Shown: positions 1 to 6,786 of the stretch, piece by piece
Numbering within the stretch: position 1 is the stretch's first letter
How the letters are laid out: each line of letters starts with the position of its first letter
Assembly (NCBI GenBank): GCA_910586095.1
Contig: CAJUHQ010000143.1
Coordinates: 1 to 8,996, forward strand
Origin: an uncultured Lachnospiraceae bacterium
GTDB taxonomy: Bacteria; Bacillota; Clostridia; Lachnospirales; Lachnospiraceae
Length of the DNA: 8,996 nucleotides
Direction: 5' to 3'
Translations under genes and position numbers: made by a program
The notes under the pieces: generated by a model
The model's input: only the letters and a program-made list of their open reading frames with translations
Told to the model about the DNA's origin: nothing
The model's database searches: none

Positions 1-54
1 AGCAAGCTCCCAACAGCATTTTGTATATTCAATTTTGCATGGCTGAACTGTTAC

Positions 55-86
55 CAAAAAAGCAGGGACTCTCTCGAATCTCTGCC
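55..86 (-). terminator. Rho-independent terminator of the lipoprotein transcript
   Basis: On the minus strand the arms GCAGAGATTC (85-76) and GAGTCCCTGC (71-62) pair over 10 positions, with one A-C mismatch and one T-G pair. They close on a GAGA (GNRA-type) loop and are followed directly by six T residues (61-56). This is a standard intrinsic terminator. It lies about 270 bp past the lipoprotein stop codon and about 95 bp past the end of the decayed tail, as if the original gene ended at 181. The first 50 bases of the window, beyond the terminator, show nothing I can identify. Confidence 0.8.
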
Positions 87-180
87 ATTAAAATATTATT
101 TTAAGTTGTTCTATACCTGCGCTTTAATAGCAAACATAAATCAACCTACCTAAGATTTTGATAACTTATCAATTTACTGA

Positions 181-352
181 TTATCCTTCTTCATTTTTTC
201 TTGTAGCATAATATAAAAATTGACCTTCTTCATCCGCAGATTTTGTGTAATATACATTTATGTCCTTCGTACTATACATATAATAGCTAAAAAACTGTGT
301 CATCAGAAAATACCTGCAAATCAATCAAAGACTGTTGAAAGAATTCTGCAAT
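181..352 (-). pseudogene. Decayed 3' tail of the two-domain lipoprotein gene
   Basis: Directly after the TAA stop of the lipoprotein gene (355-353), the same frame stays open for 21 codons (352-290, including SLIDLQVFSDDTVF) and then meets TAG. The break falls on a run of six T residues on the minus strand (294-289). If one T is removed, the frame continues as SYYMYSTKDINVYY, then TKSADEEGQFLYYATRK, and ends at TAA (183-181). The restored peptide has about 56 residues. Its end (LYYATRKN) resembles the ends of the two upstream domain copies (YHKTSD and FYKTSD). I infer that an ancestral gene ran to 181, and that a nonsense change plus a +1 T insertion cut off its C-terminus. A chance open frame is possible, but having two consistent frames on either side of a homopolymer argues for decay. 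A sequencing error could explain the frameshift but not the TAA. Confidence 0.5.
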
Positions 353-1276
353 TTAATTAAGTTGTTCATCAATATTTGGATTGTCGGATGTCTTATAAAA
401 CAAATAGGTTGTTACTTTAGAATTCTCAAAATAACCAATTTGTTCAAACTGGACAACCGCGAGGTTATTGTCAAGAGTTATGCTTCCACTTACACCGCCG
501 CGTTGATCGGATGTGAAAGACATTTTTTCTTCCGATAAACTACCAATACACGCATCATATCCTATTTCACGGAAAAGGCTAATCTGTATGAGATAAGAGC
601 CATCCTCATTTAGCCGGATTTCAAGACTTGGATCATCGTTGGCATCGCAGTATTCTCCTGTGAAAGAGCTATAATCGGGGCGTGCATCAGGGCAGTTTTC
701 CAGATGGGGAGTATCTGATGTTTTATGGTATTGATAGGAGTTTTCCGTAGTGGCTGTCTGATACCATCCGGAAGTAAATGTCACTGTGGCAGAATCATCA
801 TCAAGAAAGATACTTCCCTCCACCTTTTTGTCTGTACCCCATTCAGAGGTGGAAAACAGGATCATATTTTCTGACTGATAACCTGTACATTCATACAACT
901 TGGTTAGAAACGGGATTTTAACCTGTATTCTATACATATCATCTTCATTTTTTTGAATCTCCAGACCGTCATAATTAGGGTCGTTTATAGTATTACCCGT
1001 ATATTCTCCTTCATAAATTTCTAGAATTTGCATTATTTCTGTCTGAGATTCTATTTCCGATATTTCCTCTGCGGCTGTGGATTGCTCGGCTTCGTGCATT
1101 TCAGACGGGGACGTCTGCCGTATATCAGAAGTACTTTCTTTAGGCAGATTAATATCATTGCCAGTATTTTCAATTTGAACGGGGGCAACATCCGTGTATC
1201 CTGTATCCTTATTTGTAGAACAGGCAGATAATAAAACAAGACATATCAAACCCATCAAAAAGATTTTTTTCATCAT
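353..1276 (-). CDS. Lipoprotein with two tandem copies of a ~100-residue domain
   Basis: The product is a 307-residue predicted lipoprotein of unknown function. A hydrophobic signal peptide ends in the lipobox LSAC, so Cys19 would be lipidated and the protein anchored to the outer face of the membrane. Residues 20-85 are a Ser/Thr/Glu-rich linker. Residues 88-192 and 203-302 are two copies of one domain. Matching landmarks are YTGN/FTGEY, LEIQKNEDDMYRIQV/LEIRLNEDGSYLIQI, EGSIFLDD/SGSITLDN and KTSDTP/KTSDNP; their spacing is nearly constant, which suggests a small beta-rich fold. GGAGGG stands 7 nt before the first of two consecutive ATG codons, so either could be the start. The gene is transcribed divergently from the DUF6512-like gene. 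The reading frame appears to have once continued past the present stop (see 181-352). I do not recognise the family. Confidence 0.85.
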   Translation of the reverse strand: MMKKIFLMGLICLVLLSACSTNKDTGYTDVAPVQIENTGNDINLPKESTSDIRQTSPSEMHEAEQSTAAEEISEIESQTEIMQILEIYEGEYTGNTINDPNYDGLEIQKNEDDMYRIQVKIPFLTKLYECTGYQSENMILFSTSEWGTDKKVEGSIFLDDDSATVTFTSGWYQTATTENSYQYHKTSDTPHLENCPDARPDYSSFTGEYCDANDDPSLEIRLNEDGSYLIQISLFREIGYDACIGSLSEEKMSFTSDQRGGVSGSITLDNNLAVVQFEQIGYFENSKVTTYLFYKTSDNPNIDEQLN

Positions 1277-1308
1277 AATAGTTCCCTCCAGTGAAATATT
1301 GGCAGTAT

Positions 1309-1341
1309 GTGGTATAATTCTTGATGCTTTCTTTATACCAC
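1309..1341 (-). promoter_or_regulatory. Extended -10 promoter overlapped by a 9-bp inverted repeat
   Basis: On the minus strand, TGG followed by TATAAA (1337-1332) forms an extended -10 element about 55 bp before the lipoprotein start. The -35 region at 17-bp spacing is only a T run (1360-1355), so the promoter looks weak without an activator. A perfect inverted repeat, GTGGTATAA (1309-1317) and TTATACCAC (1333-1341), 15 bp apart, covers the -10 and the expected start of transcription. It could be an operator. Promoter assignment is by eye only. Confidence 0.35.
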
Positions 1342-1370
1342 AACAAAAAAGATAAAAAAAATACTATATG

Positions 1371-1401
1371 CACAAACGACATCATTTTTGCGCAAACGAC
1401 A
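1371..1401 (-). promoter_or_regulatory. 20-bp-phased direct repeats upstream of the lipoprotein promoter
   Basis: Two near-identical 11-mers on the plus strand, CACAAACGACA (1371-1381) and CGCAAACGACA (1391-1401), start exactly 20 bp apart, about two helical turns. A weaker relative, GCAAACAGA, lies at 1421-1429. On the minus strand the pair sits about 10 bp upstream of the poor -35 position of the lipoprotein promoter. This layout is typical of response-regulator activators such as the LytTR family, which bind ~9-bp direct repeats 21-22 bp apart with a GTT core. The match to any known consensus is only partial. Confidence 0.3.
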
Positions 1402-1558
1402 CAAAAATCAAATATAAAGAGCAAACAGAACTTAAAACCCCGCTTGTCTCACTGTATCAGAATTCAAATTCCCCTAAGCAAACGCTTTCTTCCAATCACT
1501 TTTACAAAAAGGATTCTTATTCTCTTTTGAATATTTCACTCTTTGCTACATATACTAT

Positions 1559-1564
1559 TATAAT
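1559..1564 (+). promoter_or_regulatory. -10 box (TATAAT) for the DUF6512-like gene
   Basis: A perfect TATAAT stands 49 bp before the ATG at 1613. No good -35 hexamer is present at 16-18 bp spacing, so the assignment rests on the -10 alone. The rest of the 1277-1612 spacer holds only the elements listed for the opposite strand. Confidence 0.35.
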
Positions 1565-1612
1565 CTTAAGAGATATTCACCAACTATTTGAGATAAGACT
1601 GGAAGATTTTTT

Positions 1613-2125
1613 ATGAAACAATTAAAGCTCTACACAATAATTGGGATTCTTTTTGTTCTGATAATAGGATCTATCGCTCACTTTTTATATGAGTGGACAG
1701 GAAACAATACTATTATTGGTCTATTTGTTCCTGTTACAGAATCTGTATGGGAACATGTGAAACTCCTCTTTTTTCCTATGCTACTTTACTTCTTCATACT
1801 GTTTATACCATTAAAAAAGACTTATCCTTGCGCAGTTTCTTCGTTTTGTTTTGGTATTTTGTTAGGCACCTTTTTGATTCCTATTTTTTTCTATATATAT
1901 ACTGCTATTATAGGGCAAAGTATTCTTTTTATAGATATTGGTATTTTTGTTCTAAGTACTATTCTTTCATTCTATGCTATGTACCAATTTACACAATCTT
2001 GCAAACTTAAACCGTATACCTTTTGGTTATGTAACTTAGTTTTGTTTCTCTTGATATGTTTTGTAGTGTTCACATACCATCCCCCAGAGAGTGCGCTATT
2101 TGCTGACCCAACCAATACTTCTTAA
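1613..2125 (+). CDS. DUF6512-like integral membrane protein
   Basis: The product has 170 residues and about five hydrophobic helices (roughly 7-25, 49-66, 76-100, 104-124 and 136-154). It resembles the DUF6512 family of small clostridial membrane proteins, whose function is unknown. Supporting motifs are FLYEWTGNN after helix 1 (24-32), the conserved-looking PVTESVWEHVKLLFFP (40-55), and the closing FTYHPPESALFADP (153-166). As I recall the family, members usually end a few residues later in a T-Y-G motif; this one stops at DPTNTS, so its tail may be slightly short. The start is supported by GGAAG 7 nt upstream. It is the only plus-strand gene in the window and stands alone, divergent from the lipoprotein gene and convergent with the phosphoesterase gene. 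The family name is from memory. Confidence 0.8.
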   Translation: MKQLKLYTIIGILFVLIIGSIAHFLYEWTGNNTIIGLFVPVTESVWEHVKLLFFPMLLYFFILFIPLKKTYPCAVSSFCFGILLGTFLIPIFFYIYTAIIGQSILFIDIGIFVLSTILSFYAMYQFTQSCKLKPYTFWLCNLVLFLLICFVVFTYHPPESALFADPTNTS

Positions 2126-2251
2126 GTAGTTTTATCATATTGTTGCTAAACGATAAGATCTGCATCCTAATGTTGCATACCAATTTCATCACTCTTGCAA
2201 TAGCCCCTACACCATTCGACTTTATTGCTATTTACAGATATTCTTTATCAT

Positions 2252-2773
2252 TCACACACTCTTTTCGGAAATAAGTTGACTCTGTTTTTGTACCTCTGAA
2301 ATAATTCGCTCAAAAGAAATCGGGGTATATTCGATTCGCTCAACACAGACACAGTAATGTTGTGCGCTAAAATTCTTTATAATAGGCGAATTGTGTACAT
2401 GTCCAAATATATTGGCATAGGGCATATTAGTATTTACGTACAAAGGCTCATGAGATAAGATCCAAAAGTTTTTAATAATAATAGGACAATCATACACTTC
2501 CACAAAACCCGCTTCGCGATAATATGCGTTTGATTGTATGTCATGATTTCCTTTAACAAGGAACTTTTTGCCTTTTAATTGCCTTAAAAGTTTGGGTTCT
2601 TGTCCAGTCGCGCCAAAATCTCCCAAAACATACACTTGATCTTCTTGTTCTACAACCATATTCCAACGATTTACTATTTCTCTATTCATTTCTTGCACAT
2701 TTTCAAAGGGTCTGTTCTCATACAACATGATATTTTTTTCTGAAAAATGTGTATCCGCAATAAAATAAATCAT
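2252..2773 (-). CDS. Calcineurin-like metallophosphoesterase
   Basis: This is a 173-residue cytoplasmic phosphoesterase of the calcineurin-like (two-metal) superfamily. The metal-binding motifs appear in order: D7-x-H9 (IADTHF), G51-D52 (VLGDFG), G75-N76-H77-D78, H108 (SHEP) and G124-H125-V126-H127. No lid or extra domain is present, so it is a compact single-domain enzyme that hydrolyses a phosphomonoester or phosphodiester; its substrate cannot be read from the sequence. I place the start at the ATG giving MIYFIADTHF because AAGGAG lies 9 nt upstream of it. The ATG two codons earlier is only 3 nt from AAGGAG, and a longer TTG start would lie upstream of the ribosome binding site. It is the last gene of a three-gene operon, 31 bp after the ADP-ribosylglycohydrolase gene. 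An ADP-ribose-derived substrate is therefore conceivable but unproven. Confidence 0.9.
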   Translation of the reverse strand: MIYFIADTHFSEKNIMLYENRPFENVQEMNREIVNRWNMVVEQEDQVYVLGDFGATGQEPKLLRQLKGKKFLVKGNHDIQSNAYYREAGFVEVYDCPIIIKNFWILSHEPLYVNTNMPYANIFGHVHNSPIIKNFSAQHYCVCVERIEYTPISFERIISEVQKQSQLISEKSV

Positions 2774-2804
2774 TTGCATCCGCTCCTTAACCAAACTTTT
2801 TTAT

Positions 2805-3752
2805 TTATACTAGAGTATTTTGCAAACATTCACATAACCCTTCTATATAACTTCGCCTAGCTATGCAATCCAGCCACTCTTTGGGAATAGCTGAAACTCC
2901 ATAATAAATCGCTGCTAACCCTCCACAAACCGCCCCCACTGTATCTGTGTCTTCTCCGAGATTGACAGCTTGCAAAACACATTCTCTATATGATGTCGTC
3001 GTAAGCAGACACCACAGTGCTGCCTCTAGCGTATCCACAACATAACCACTACTTTTAATTTCTGTAGAGGATAATTGTGAAAAATTATACAAATTTCTTA
3101 AGCGCATATATGCTTGTACTTCAGGATAGTTTTTTTGATCGTAATAAGCAAAAGCTTCTTTTACTCCTTGCTCTATACTTTCGTATAAAGAAGTCGTCCC
3201 CACTAACAAGTTTTGTGCTATCATTATGTATAGACCACATCCAATCAAACTTATGGGATGTCTATGTGTCAGAGAGGATACTTTGTGAATTGTATCCATT
3301 TGACATTCTATTGTCAGATCAGGTTGACTGTGTAGATAATAAGCTAGTGGCAGAATTCTCATCAGTGATCCATTTCCATTTTCATTTTCTGTTATTCCGC
3401 CACATTCTATTGGTTCTATCCCGCGACCATAATTTATAATAGCACGACTAGTTGAATTGCCTACATCAAAAACCTCTCCTGTTGCTGTATAGTCCTGATA
3501 TAACAGCCAATTGGTAAATTTGTTCATAATATCTGTATAATTAATTTCTTTTGTTTCAATGATACTGTCAACTAGAGCTAGGGTTAGACTGGTGTCATCA
3601 GACCAAGTACCTACAGGCTGATGATGTGTTCCATATTCCCTCATTGAATAAACAGGAGCTTCTATTAGATTTTTCCGACTTTGGAATTCAACAGGAACTC
3701 CCAAGGCATCTCCTATTGCTAGTCCGATTATTCCATCATAAACATTCTTCAA
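2805..3752 (-). CDS. ADP-ribosylglycohydrolase (DraG/ARH family)
   Basis: The 315-residue product belongs to the ADP-ribosylglycohydrolase family, soluble all-alpha enzymes that use two Mg2+ ions to remove ADP-ribose from modified proteins or small molecules. Family signatures are GLAIGDALGVPVEF near the N-terminus, the metal-binding WSDDT (50-54), GNGSLMRILPLA (127-137), H163 in LTHRHP, and the C-terminal metal motif GEDTDTVGAVCGGLA (266-280). All key acidic residues are present, so it should be active. The length is normal. The start codon is TTG, with GGGAG 6 nt upstream; no ATG fits better. It lies 15 bp after the DUF3788 gene and 31 bp before the phosphoesterase gene, so all three are probably co-transcribed. 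The substrate (arginine, other residues, nucleic acid or free metabolite) cannot be told from sequence. No ADP-ribosyltransferase gene is seen in the window. Confidence 0.92.
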   Translation of the reverse strand: MKNVYDGIIGLAIGDALGVPVEFQSRKNLIEAPVYSMREYGTHHQPVGTWSDDTSLTLALVDSIIETKEINYTDIMNKFTNWLLYQDYTATGEVFDVGNSTSRAIINYGRGIEPIECGGITENENGNGSLMRILPLAYYLHSQPDLTIECQMDTIHKVSSLTHRHPISLIGCGLYIMIAQNLLVGTTSLYESIEQGVKEAFAYYDQKNYPEVQAYMRLRNLYNFSQLSSTEIKSSGYVVDTLEAALWCLLTTTSYRECVLQAVNLGEDTDTVGAVCGGLAAIYYGVSAIPKEWLDCIARRSYIEGLCECLQNTLV

Positions 3753-3767
3753 TCTAATCTCCCTTTC

Positions 3768-4187
3768 TTATCGTCCTCTGCGAATTTTAATAAGGCGCAA
3801 TACATCTTGATATAGCTCTTTTTTTTCTTCTAGATCAATCATTAGCCACCTTTGTCCATTTCCTTCTTTGGTTTGTGCATAAATCTCTTGCAATGTAGTT
3901 GTGCACTGAGGCAATAGTATCTCGACTTGTTCTTTTTCTTTTCTGCCTACTACAATCATAACCGTAAAATATGATTCTCTAGGATAAATGGTGCACAACG
4001 TTTTCCCTGCTTTCTTCAATTTGACATTCCATCCCGCCTCCCAACTGCAAGAACTAAATTCTATCTGTTCTTGGCACTGATAAAGCTCTTTTATCTCCGA
4101 ATAAAATTGACTAAACACTGTATTTTGAACATACGTTTCCAATTCTTCTATTGTAGGACAATACCCTTTATCATGTAAATCAATCAT
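3768..4187 (-). CDS. DUF3788 family protein
   Basis: The product is a 139-residue soluble protein of the DUF3788 family, which has no known function. Family-like features are the central GWNVKLKKAGKTLCTIYPR (52-70), the hydrophobic strand FTVMIVVG (74-81), and the C-terminal KEGNGQRWLMIDL (107-119) followed by a basic tail. It has no signal peptide or membrane segment. The start is well supported, with AGGAGG 7 nt before the ATG. It is the first gene of the operon with the ADP-ribosylglycohydrolase and the phosphoesterase, and has its own promoter at 4233-4261. Its fold may bind a small ligand or a partner protein, but nothing in the sequence says which. The family name is from memory of the motif pattern. 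Confidence 0.85.
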   Translation of the reverse strand: MIDLHDKGYCPTIEELETYVQNTVFSQFYSEIKELYQCQEQIEFSSCSWEAGWNVKLKKAGKTLCTIYPRESYFTVMIVVGRKEKEQVEILLPQCTTTLQEIYAQTKEGNGQRWLMIDLEEKKELYQDVLRLIKIRRGR

Positions 4188-4232
4188 ATTCTATCCTCCT
4201 ACCATATACATTATTGGTATCTCAATAAAATT

Positions 4233-4261
4233 ATTTTATCATACGAAATATACTATGTCAT
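4233..4261 (-). promoter_or_regulatory. Sigma-A-type promoter of the DUF3788 operon
   Basis: The minus strand has -35 ATGACA (4261-4256), a 17-bp spacer, and -10 TAAAAT (4238-4233) preceded by TGA, making an extended -10. Transcription would start near 4226, giving a leader of about 38 nt with AGGAGG before the ATG at 4187. No terminator is visible between the preceding gene (stop at 4282) and this promoter, so some read-through from the upstream operon is possible. Confidence 0.65.
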
Positions 4262-4281
4262 TCTCTTCGCCGTTAAAAAAA

Positions 4282-5514
4282 TTATAAATCTATATATTGC
4301 TCTATTGTATTGGAAAGATATCGAAATGTGCCATCAGAAAAGGGCATCACTACAATCTCGTTTGTAAACGCACAGTCTAAATTATAATCAGGCCATACGC
4401 CATCCACAAAAAGCGTGATACTTCCATCTACATTTTCTGTATAATCAACGACCTCCCCAAACGGAGGATATGGATTTTCATAACTTCTTTCGTACTGATA
4501 ACTGTCACTATCTCGATCATATCCACACTTCTTTTGAAGCTGTTCCACAGAGACAGGAAAATAGGTAGTCATAATATTTTCATATACTTTAGCGGGTATT
4601 CTGTCATTTTTCACTTGAAGAATTTCTCCTGTAGCAATGCGATAAATGTCTTCAAACATACATGGCACTAGAATATCTTCTACATTGTTATTGTCCCAAT
4701 TTGTCGCCAAAATATTGTATTTCATATAACTTAGCCCATATATATATTTCTGTGTCAGTTCTCTACATTTGTCAGAAAGTGGTTGTATCCGCCAATACTG
4801 ACATAAGCTTGAATGAAGCATTGCTGTTTTGTAAGTATAAATAAAATAGCCCTTTTGTGTCAGTTTGATTTCTGCTATCTCGCTGACCGCAGTATCCTTT
4901 ATCATGGGGATACCTCCTTCTTGCCATCCTATTCCTACATAATATGTTTGAAGTTCACCTTTCCTGTATAAAAAAGTCACTGAACCAATAAGTCCATCCA
5001 TATGTACATCAAATATTGTCACCATTGCATCGCGCTTTTCTAAATATGCAGTATAAAATGCTTCTAGTTGTTCTCCATTTTCCATATTGGTGTCTTGTGT
5101 AACACTCACAAAGCCTGCTTGCCCAAGAAGCCTGACTACTTCCTGACACTGCTTTTGGGTAAATTCTTTGACATTTGATTCGTAAAACAATCCTTCTACA
5201 ATTTCTACCTGTTGATACACATGCCTTACTTGATTAGATGCTGACAATGCACTATCTTTTAACTCTTCTCGTTCCATTTCTGTCAACAAACAGTACTCTG
5301 ATTGTGAGACAGCATTAAACTCCCTTTCTGTTTTATCTCTTTTTGTATGTAGCACTGTATCCCTTATAATTACTATTGATATTTCTAATTGATTTTTCAA
5401 ATGATTCTTTACTTCATTCCATTCTTCTAAAGGCAACGTTTTTACAAGAAAAATAATCAAAAAAATAAAGCACAATACTCCTTGTATTCTAATTATTCTC
5501 TTCAAATCTCTCAT
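4282..5514 (-). CDS. Membrane-anchored protein, paralogue of the upstream lipoprotein
   Basis: The product has 410 residues and unknown function. One N-terminal hydrophobic segment (about 11-26), after a basic start, is an uncleaved anchor or signal peptide with no lipobox; the rest should face outward. It is paralogous to the protein of the gene before it. LSDKCRELTQKYI (246-258) matches LDKKCRELNRRYI, ATNWDNN matches LSNWSEN, IPAKVYENIMTTYF matches IPQNIFEEVLLTYF, and VVDYTENVDGSITLFV (355-370) matches VVAYTENQDGTITLIV. The C-terminal half is the better conserved. Its ATG overlaps the upstream stop by 4 bp (ATGA), with GGAG 7 nt before the start inside the upstream gene, which implies translational coupling. 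The pair resembles a Lachnospiraceae family I remember as DUF6070, but I am not sure of that name. No catalytic motif is evident. Confidence 0.85.
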   Translation of the reverse strand: MRDLKRIIRIQGVLCFIFLIIFLVKTLPLEEWNEVKNHLKNQLEISIVIIRDTVLHTKRDKTEREFNAVSQSEYCLLTEMEREELKDSALSASNQVRHVYQQVEIVEGLFYESNVKEFTQKQCQEVVRLLGQAGFVSVTQDTNMENGEQLEAFYTAYLEKRDAMVTIFDVHMDGLIGSVTFLYRKGELQTYYVGIGWQEGGIPMIKDTAVSEIAEIKLTQKGYFIYTYKTAMLHSSLCQYWRIQPLSDKCRELTQKYIYGLSYMKYNILATNWDNNNVEDILVPCMFEDIYRIATGEILQVKNDRIPAKVYENIMTTYFPVSVEQLQKKCGYDRDSDSYQYERSYENPYPPFGEVVDYTENVDGSITLFVDGVWPDYNLDCAFTNEIVVMPFSDGTFRYLSNTIEQYIDL

Positions 5515-6761
5515 TGTGCTACTCCTTCATACTTATTTTCATAAATGGCTTCCCATTCCTTGTCTGTTAGACGTTCTATGTGCCACCACAAATTATATTC
5601 TTCTTGTGGTGACAGAATCTGATTGGATACATATTGAAAGCTTCCATCATCATTTGGGCGAATGACTGTTTTGTGAGAATAAGCCTTTGCTGTGTTCTCA
5701 TTTGCGTATATTGCATGTACAATCAAAGTAATTGTTCCATCTTGATTTTCTGTGTAAGCAACTACTTCTGGGTATGGAATATTTGAACACTCCGCTTCAT
5801 AAAATCCTCTTGGCTTATACTCATATGTCCTACTCTCTGGTAAATAGTTTGTTTTTGACTGAAGAATCACTGTGTCTATATTAAAATATGTCAAAAGAAC
5901 CTCTTCAAATATATTCTGTGGAATCTGATAAATTGCCCCGATTTGTAAGTTTTCATCTGCGACATATGGCATAGGCTGTTGATATCGCATTGGATACATC
6001 ACATCAAAAAGATCATAAAAATTCAACTCCCCAAAGTCATTCTCGCTCCAATTAGATAAAAATAAATTATTTTGTTTATATCCAATTGGCAGTATATATC
6101 TTCTATTAAGTTCTCTACATTTTTTGTCCAATGGTAAAACTCGTAGTGCCATATGTTCAGATACATCACTCAACATAAGCACATATTTCTCGTCCAAAAG
6201 ATATCTTCCTTCAAATAATAAATATCCTTCTTGTGTATATTGCCATAAATCAGCCTGAAATTGTACTGTACTTTTGTTCTGTACATATCCTCCCTTATTG
6301 TATTCATAATATCCACTTGTAATATAAACTGTCCCCTCCTTCGTTTGCAAATCAAGTTTTTTAAATCCTTGTTTGTTGAGAAGCACTATAATCATTATAT
6401 TTGCCGTTTGCTTTGTATCTACAGCCTCACAAAATTTTATCACTTGTTCTGTATGCGTTATATCAATCTGATTCTCATTGTCAACAGCTACATAACCATT
6501 CTCTCCAAGTTTATCAATAATCCACTGCATCCTTTCAAGCTGATCCATTGTGTTTCCATCCTCATATCCATCGCGATAAATAGCGGCAATGTTTTCTATA
6601 GTGCTATTCTCTTCCTGTACAGCGTCATCTATGACCACTATTGTACTATCCAATTTTAGAGATTCTTCCTTACTACATCCAGTTGTCAATATTATGATGA
6701 TAACTATCCATACAACATCTAAATTTCTACAAATTTTTATTATTTTATTTTTCTCTACCAT
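5511..6761 (-). CDS. Lipoprotein, first of two tandem paralogues
   Basis: The product is a 416-residue predicted lipoprotein of unknown function. A short basic N-terminus is followed by a hydrophobic stretch (16-25) and the lipobox-like LTTGC, so Cys29 would be lipidated. Residues 211-382 align with the downstream paralogue; the block IPYPEVVAYTENQDGTITL (328-346) is shared almost motif for motif. It also carries a C-terminal extension after residue 383 (SPQEEYNLWWHIERLTDKEW) that the paralogue lacks. The only in-frame start is the ATG at 6761. The nearest GGAG (6778-6775) is 13 nt away, which is long and suggests modest translation. The gene is followed without a gap by its paralogue. The 580-bp upstream spacer carries two copies of a BlaI-like operator within promoter elements, so expression is probably repressed until a signal arrives. 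It may belong to DUF6070; this is uncertain. Confidence 0.85.
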   Translation of the reverse strand: MVEKNKIIKICRNLDVVWIVIIIILTTGCSKEESLKLDSTIVVIDDAVQEENSTIENIAAIYRDGYEDGNTMDQLERMQWIIDKLGENGYVAVDNENQIDITHTEQVIKFCEAVDTKQTANIMIIVLLNKQGFKKLDLQTKEGTVYITSGYYEYNKGGYVQNKSTVQFQADLWQYTQEGYLLFEGRYLLDEKYVLMLSDVSEHMALRVLPLDKKCRELNRRYILPIGYKQNNLFLSNWSENDFGELNFYDLFDVMYPMRYQQPMPYVADENLQIGAIYQIPQNIFEEVLLTYFNIDTVILQSKTNYLPESRTYEYKPRGFYEAECSNIPYPEVVAYTENQDGTITLIVHAIYANENTAKAYSHKTVIRPNDDGSFQYVSNQILSPQEEYNLWWHIERLTDKEWEAIYENKYEGVAQ

Positions 6762-6786
6762 ACTAATAACAATGCTCCTTCTTCAT

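Noticed and set aside
1321..1616. Overlapping open frames upstream of the DUF6512-like gene
   Set aside because: They cross the promoter elements of both divergent genes, lack ribosome binding sites and have no protein-like features.
2197..2232. Inverted repeat GCAATAGC with TATTGC/GCTATT as a convergent terminator
   Set aside because: The arms pair only 6 bp in two alternative registers over a loop of about 20 nt, with no T run on either side.
2774..2794. Longer phosphoesterase start at a TTG (2794)
   Set aside because: The AAGGAG ribosome binding site lies downstream of that codon and fits the ATG at 2773.
3077..3439. Plus-strand open frame of 120 codons
   Set aside because: It lies entirely opposite the well-supported ADP-ribosylglycohydrolase gene and shows no recognisable domain.
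4228..4242. AT palindrome AAAATAATTTT as a terminator for the upstream operon
   Set aside because: It contains no GC pairs, has no T tract, and coincides with the -10 of the DUF3788 promoter.
6261..6659. Plus-strand open frame of 132 codons
   Set aside because: It is an antisense shadow of the lipoprotein gene; its hydrophobic translation comes from base composition.
2252..6761. Phage-defence or toxin-antitoxin system
   Set aside because: No nuclease, ADP-ribosyltransferase, reverse transcriptase, toxin or known defence domain is visible; a glycohydrolase and phosphoesterase alone do not support it.
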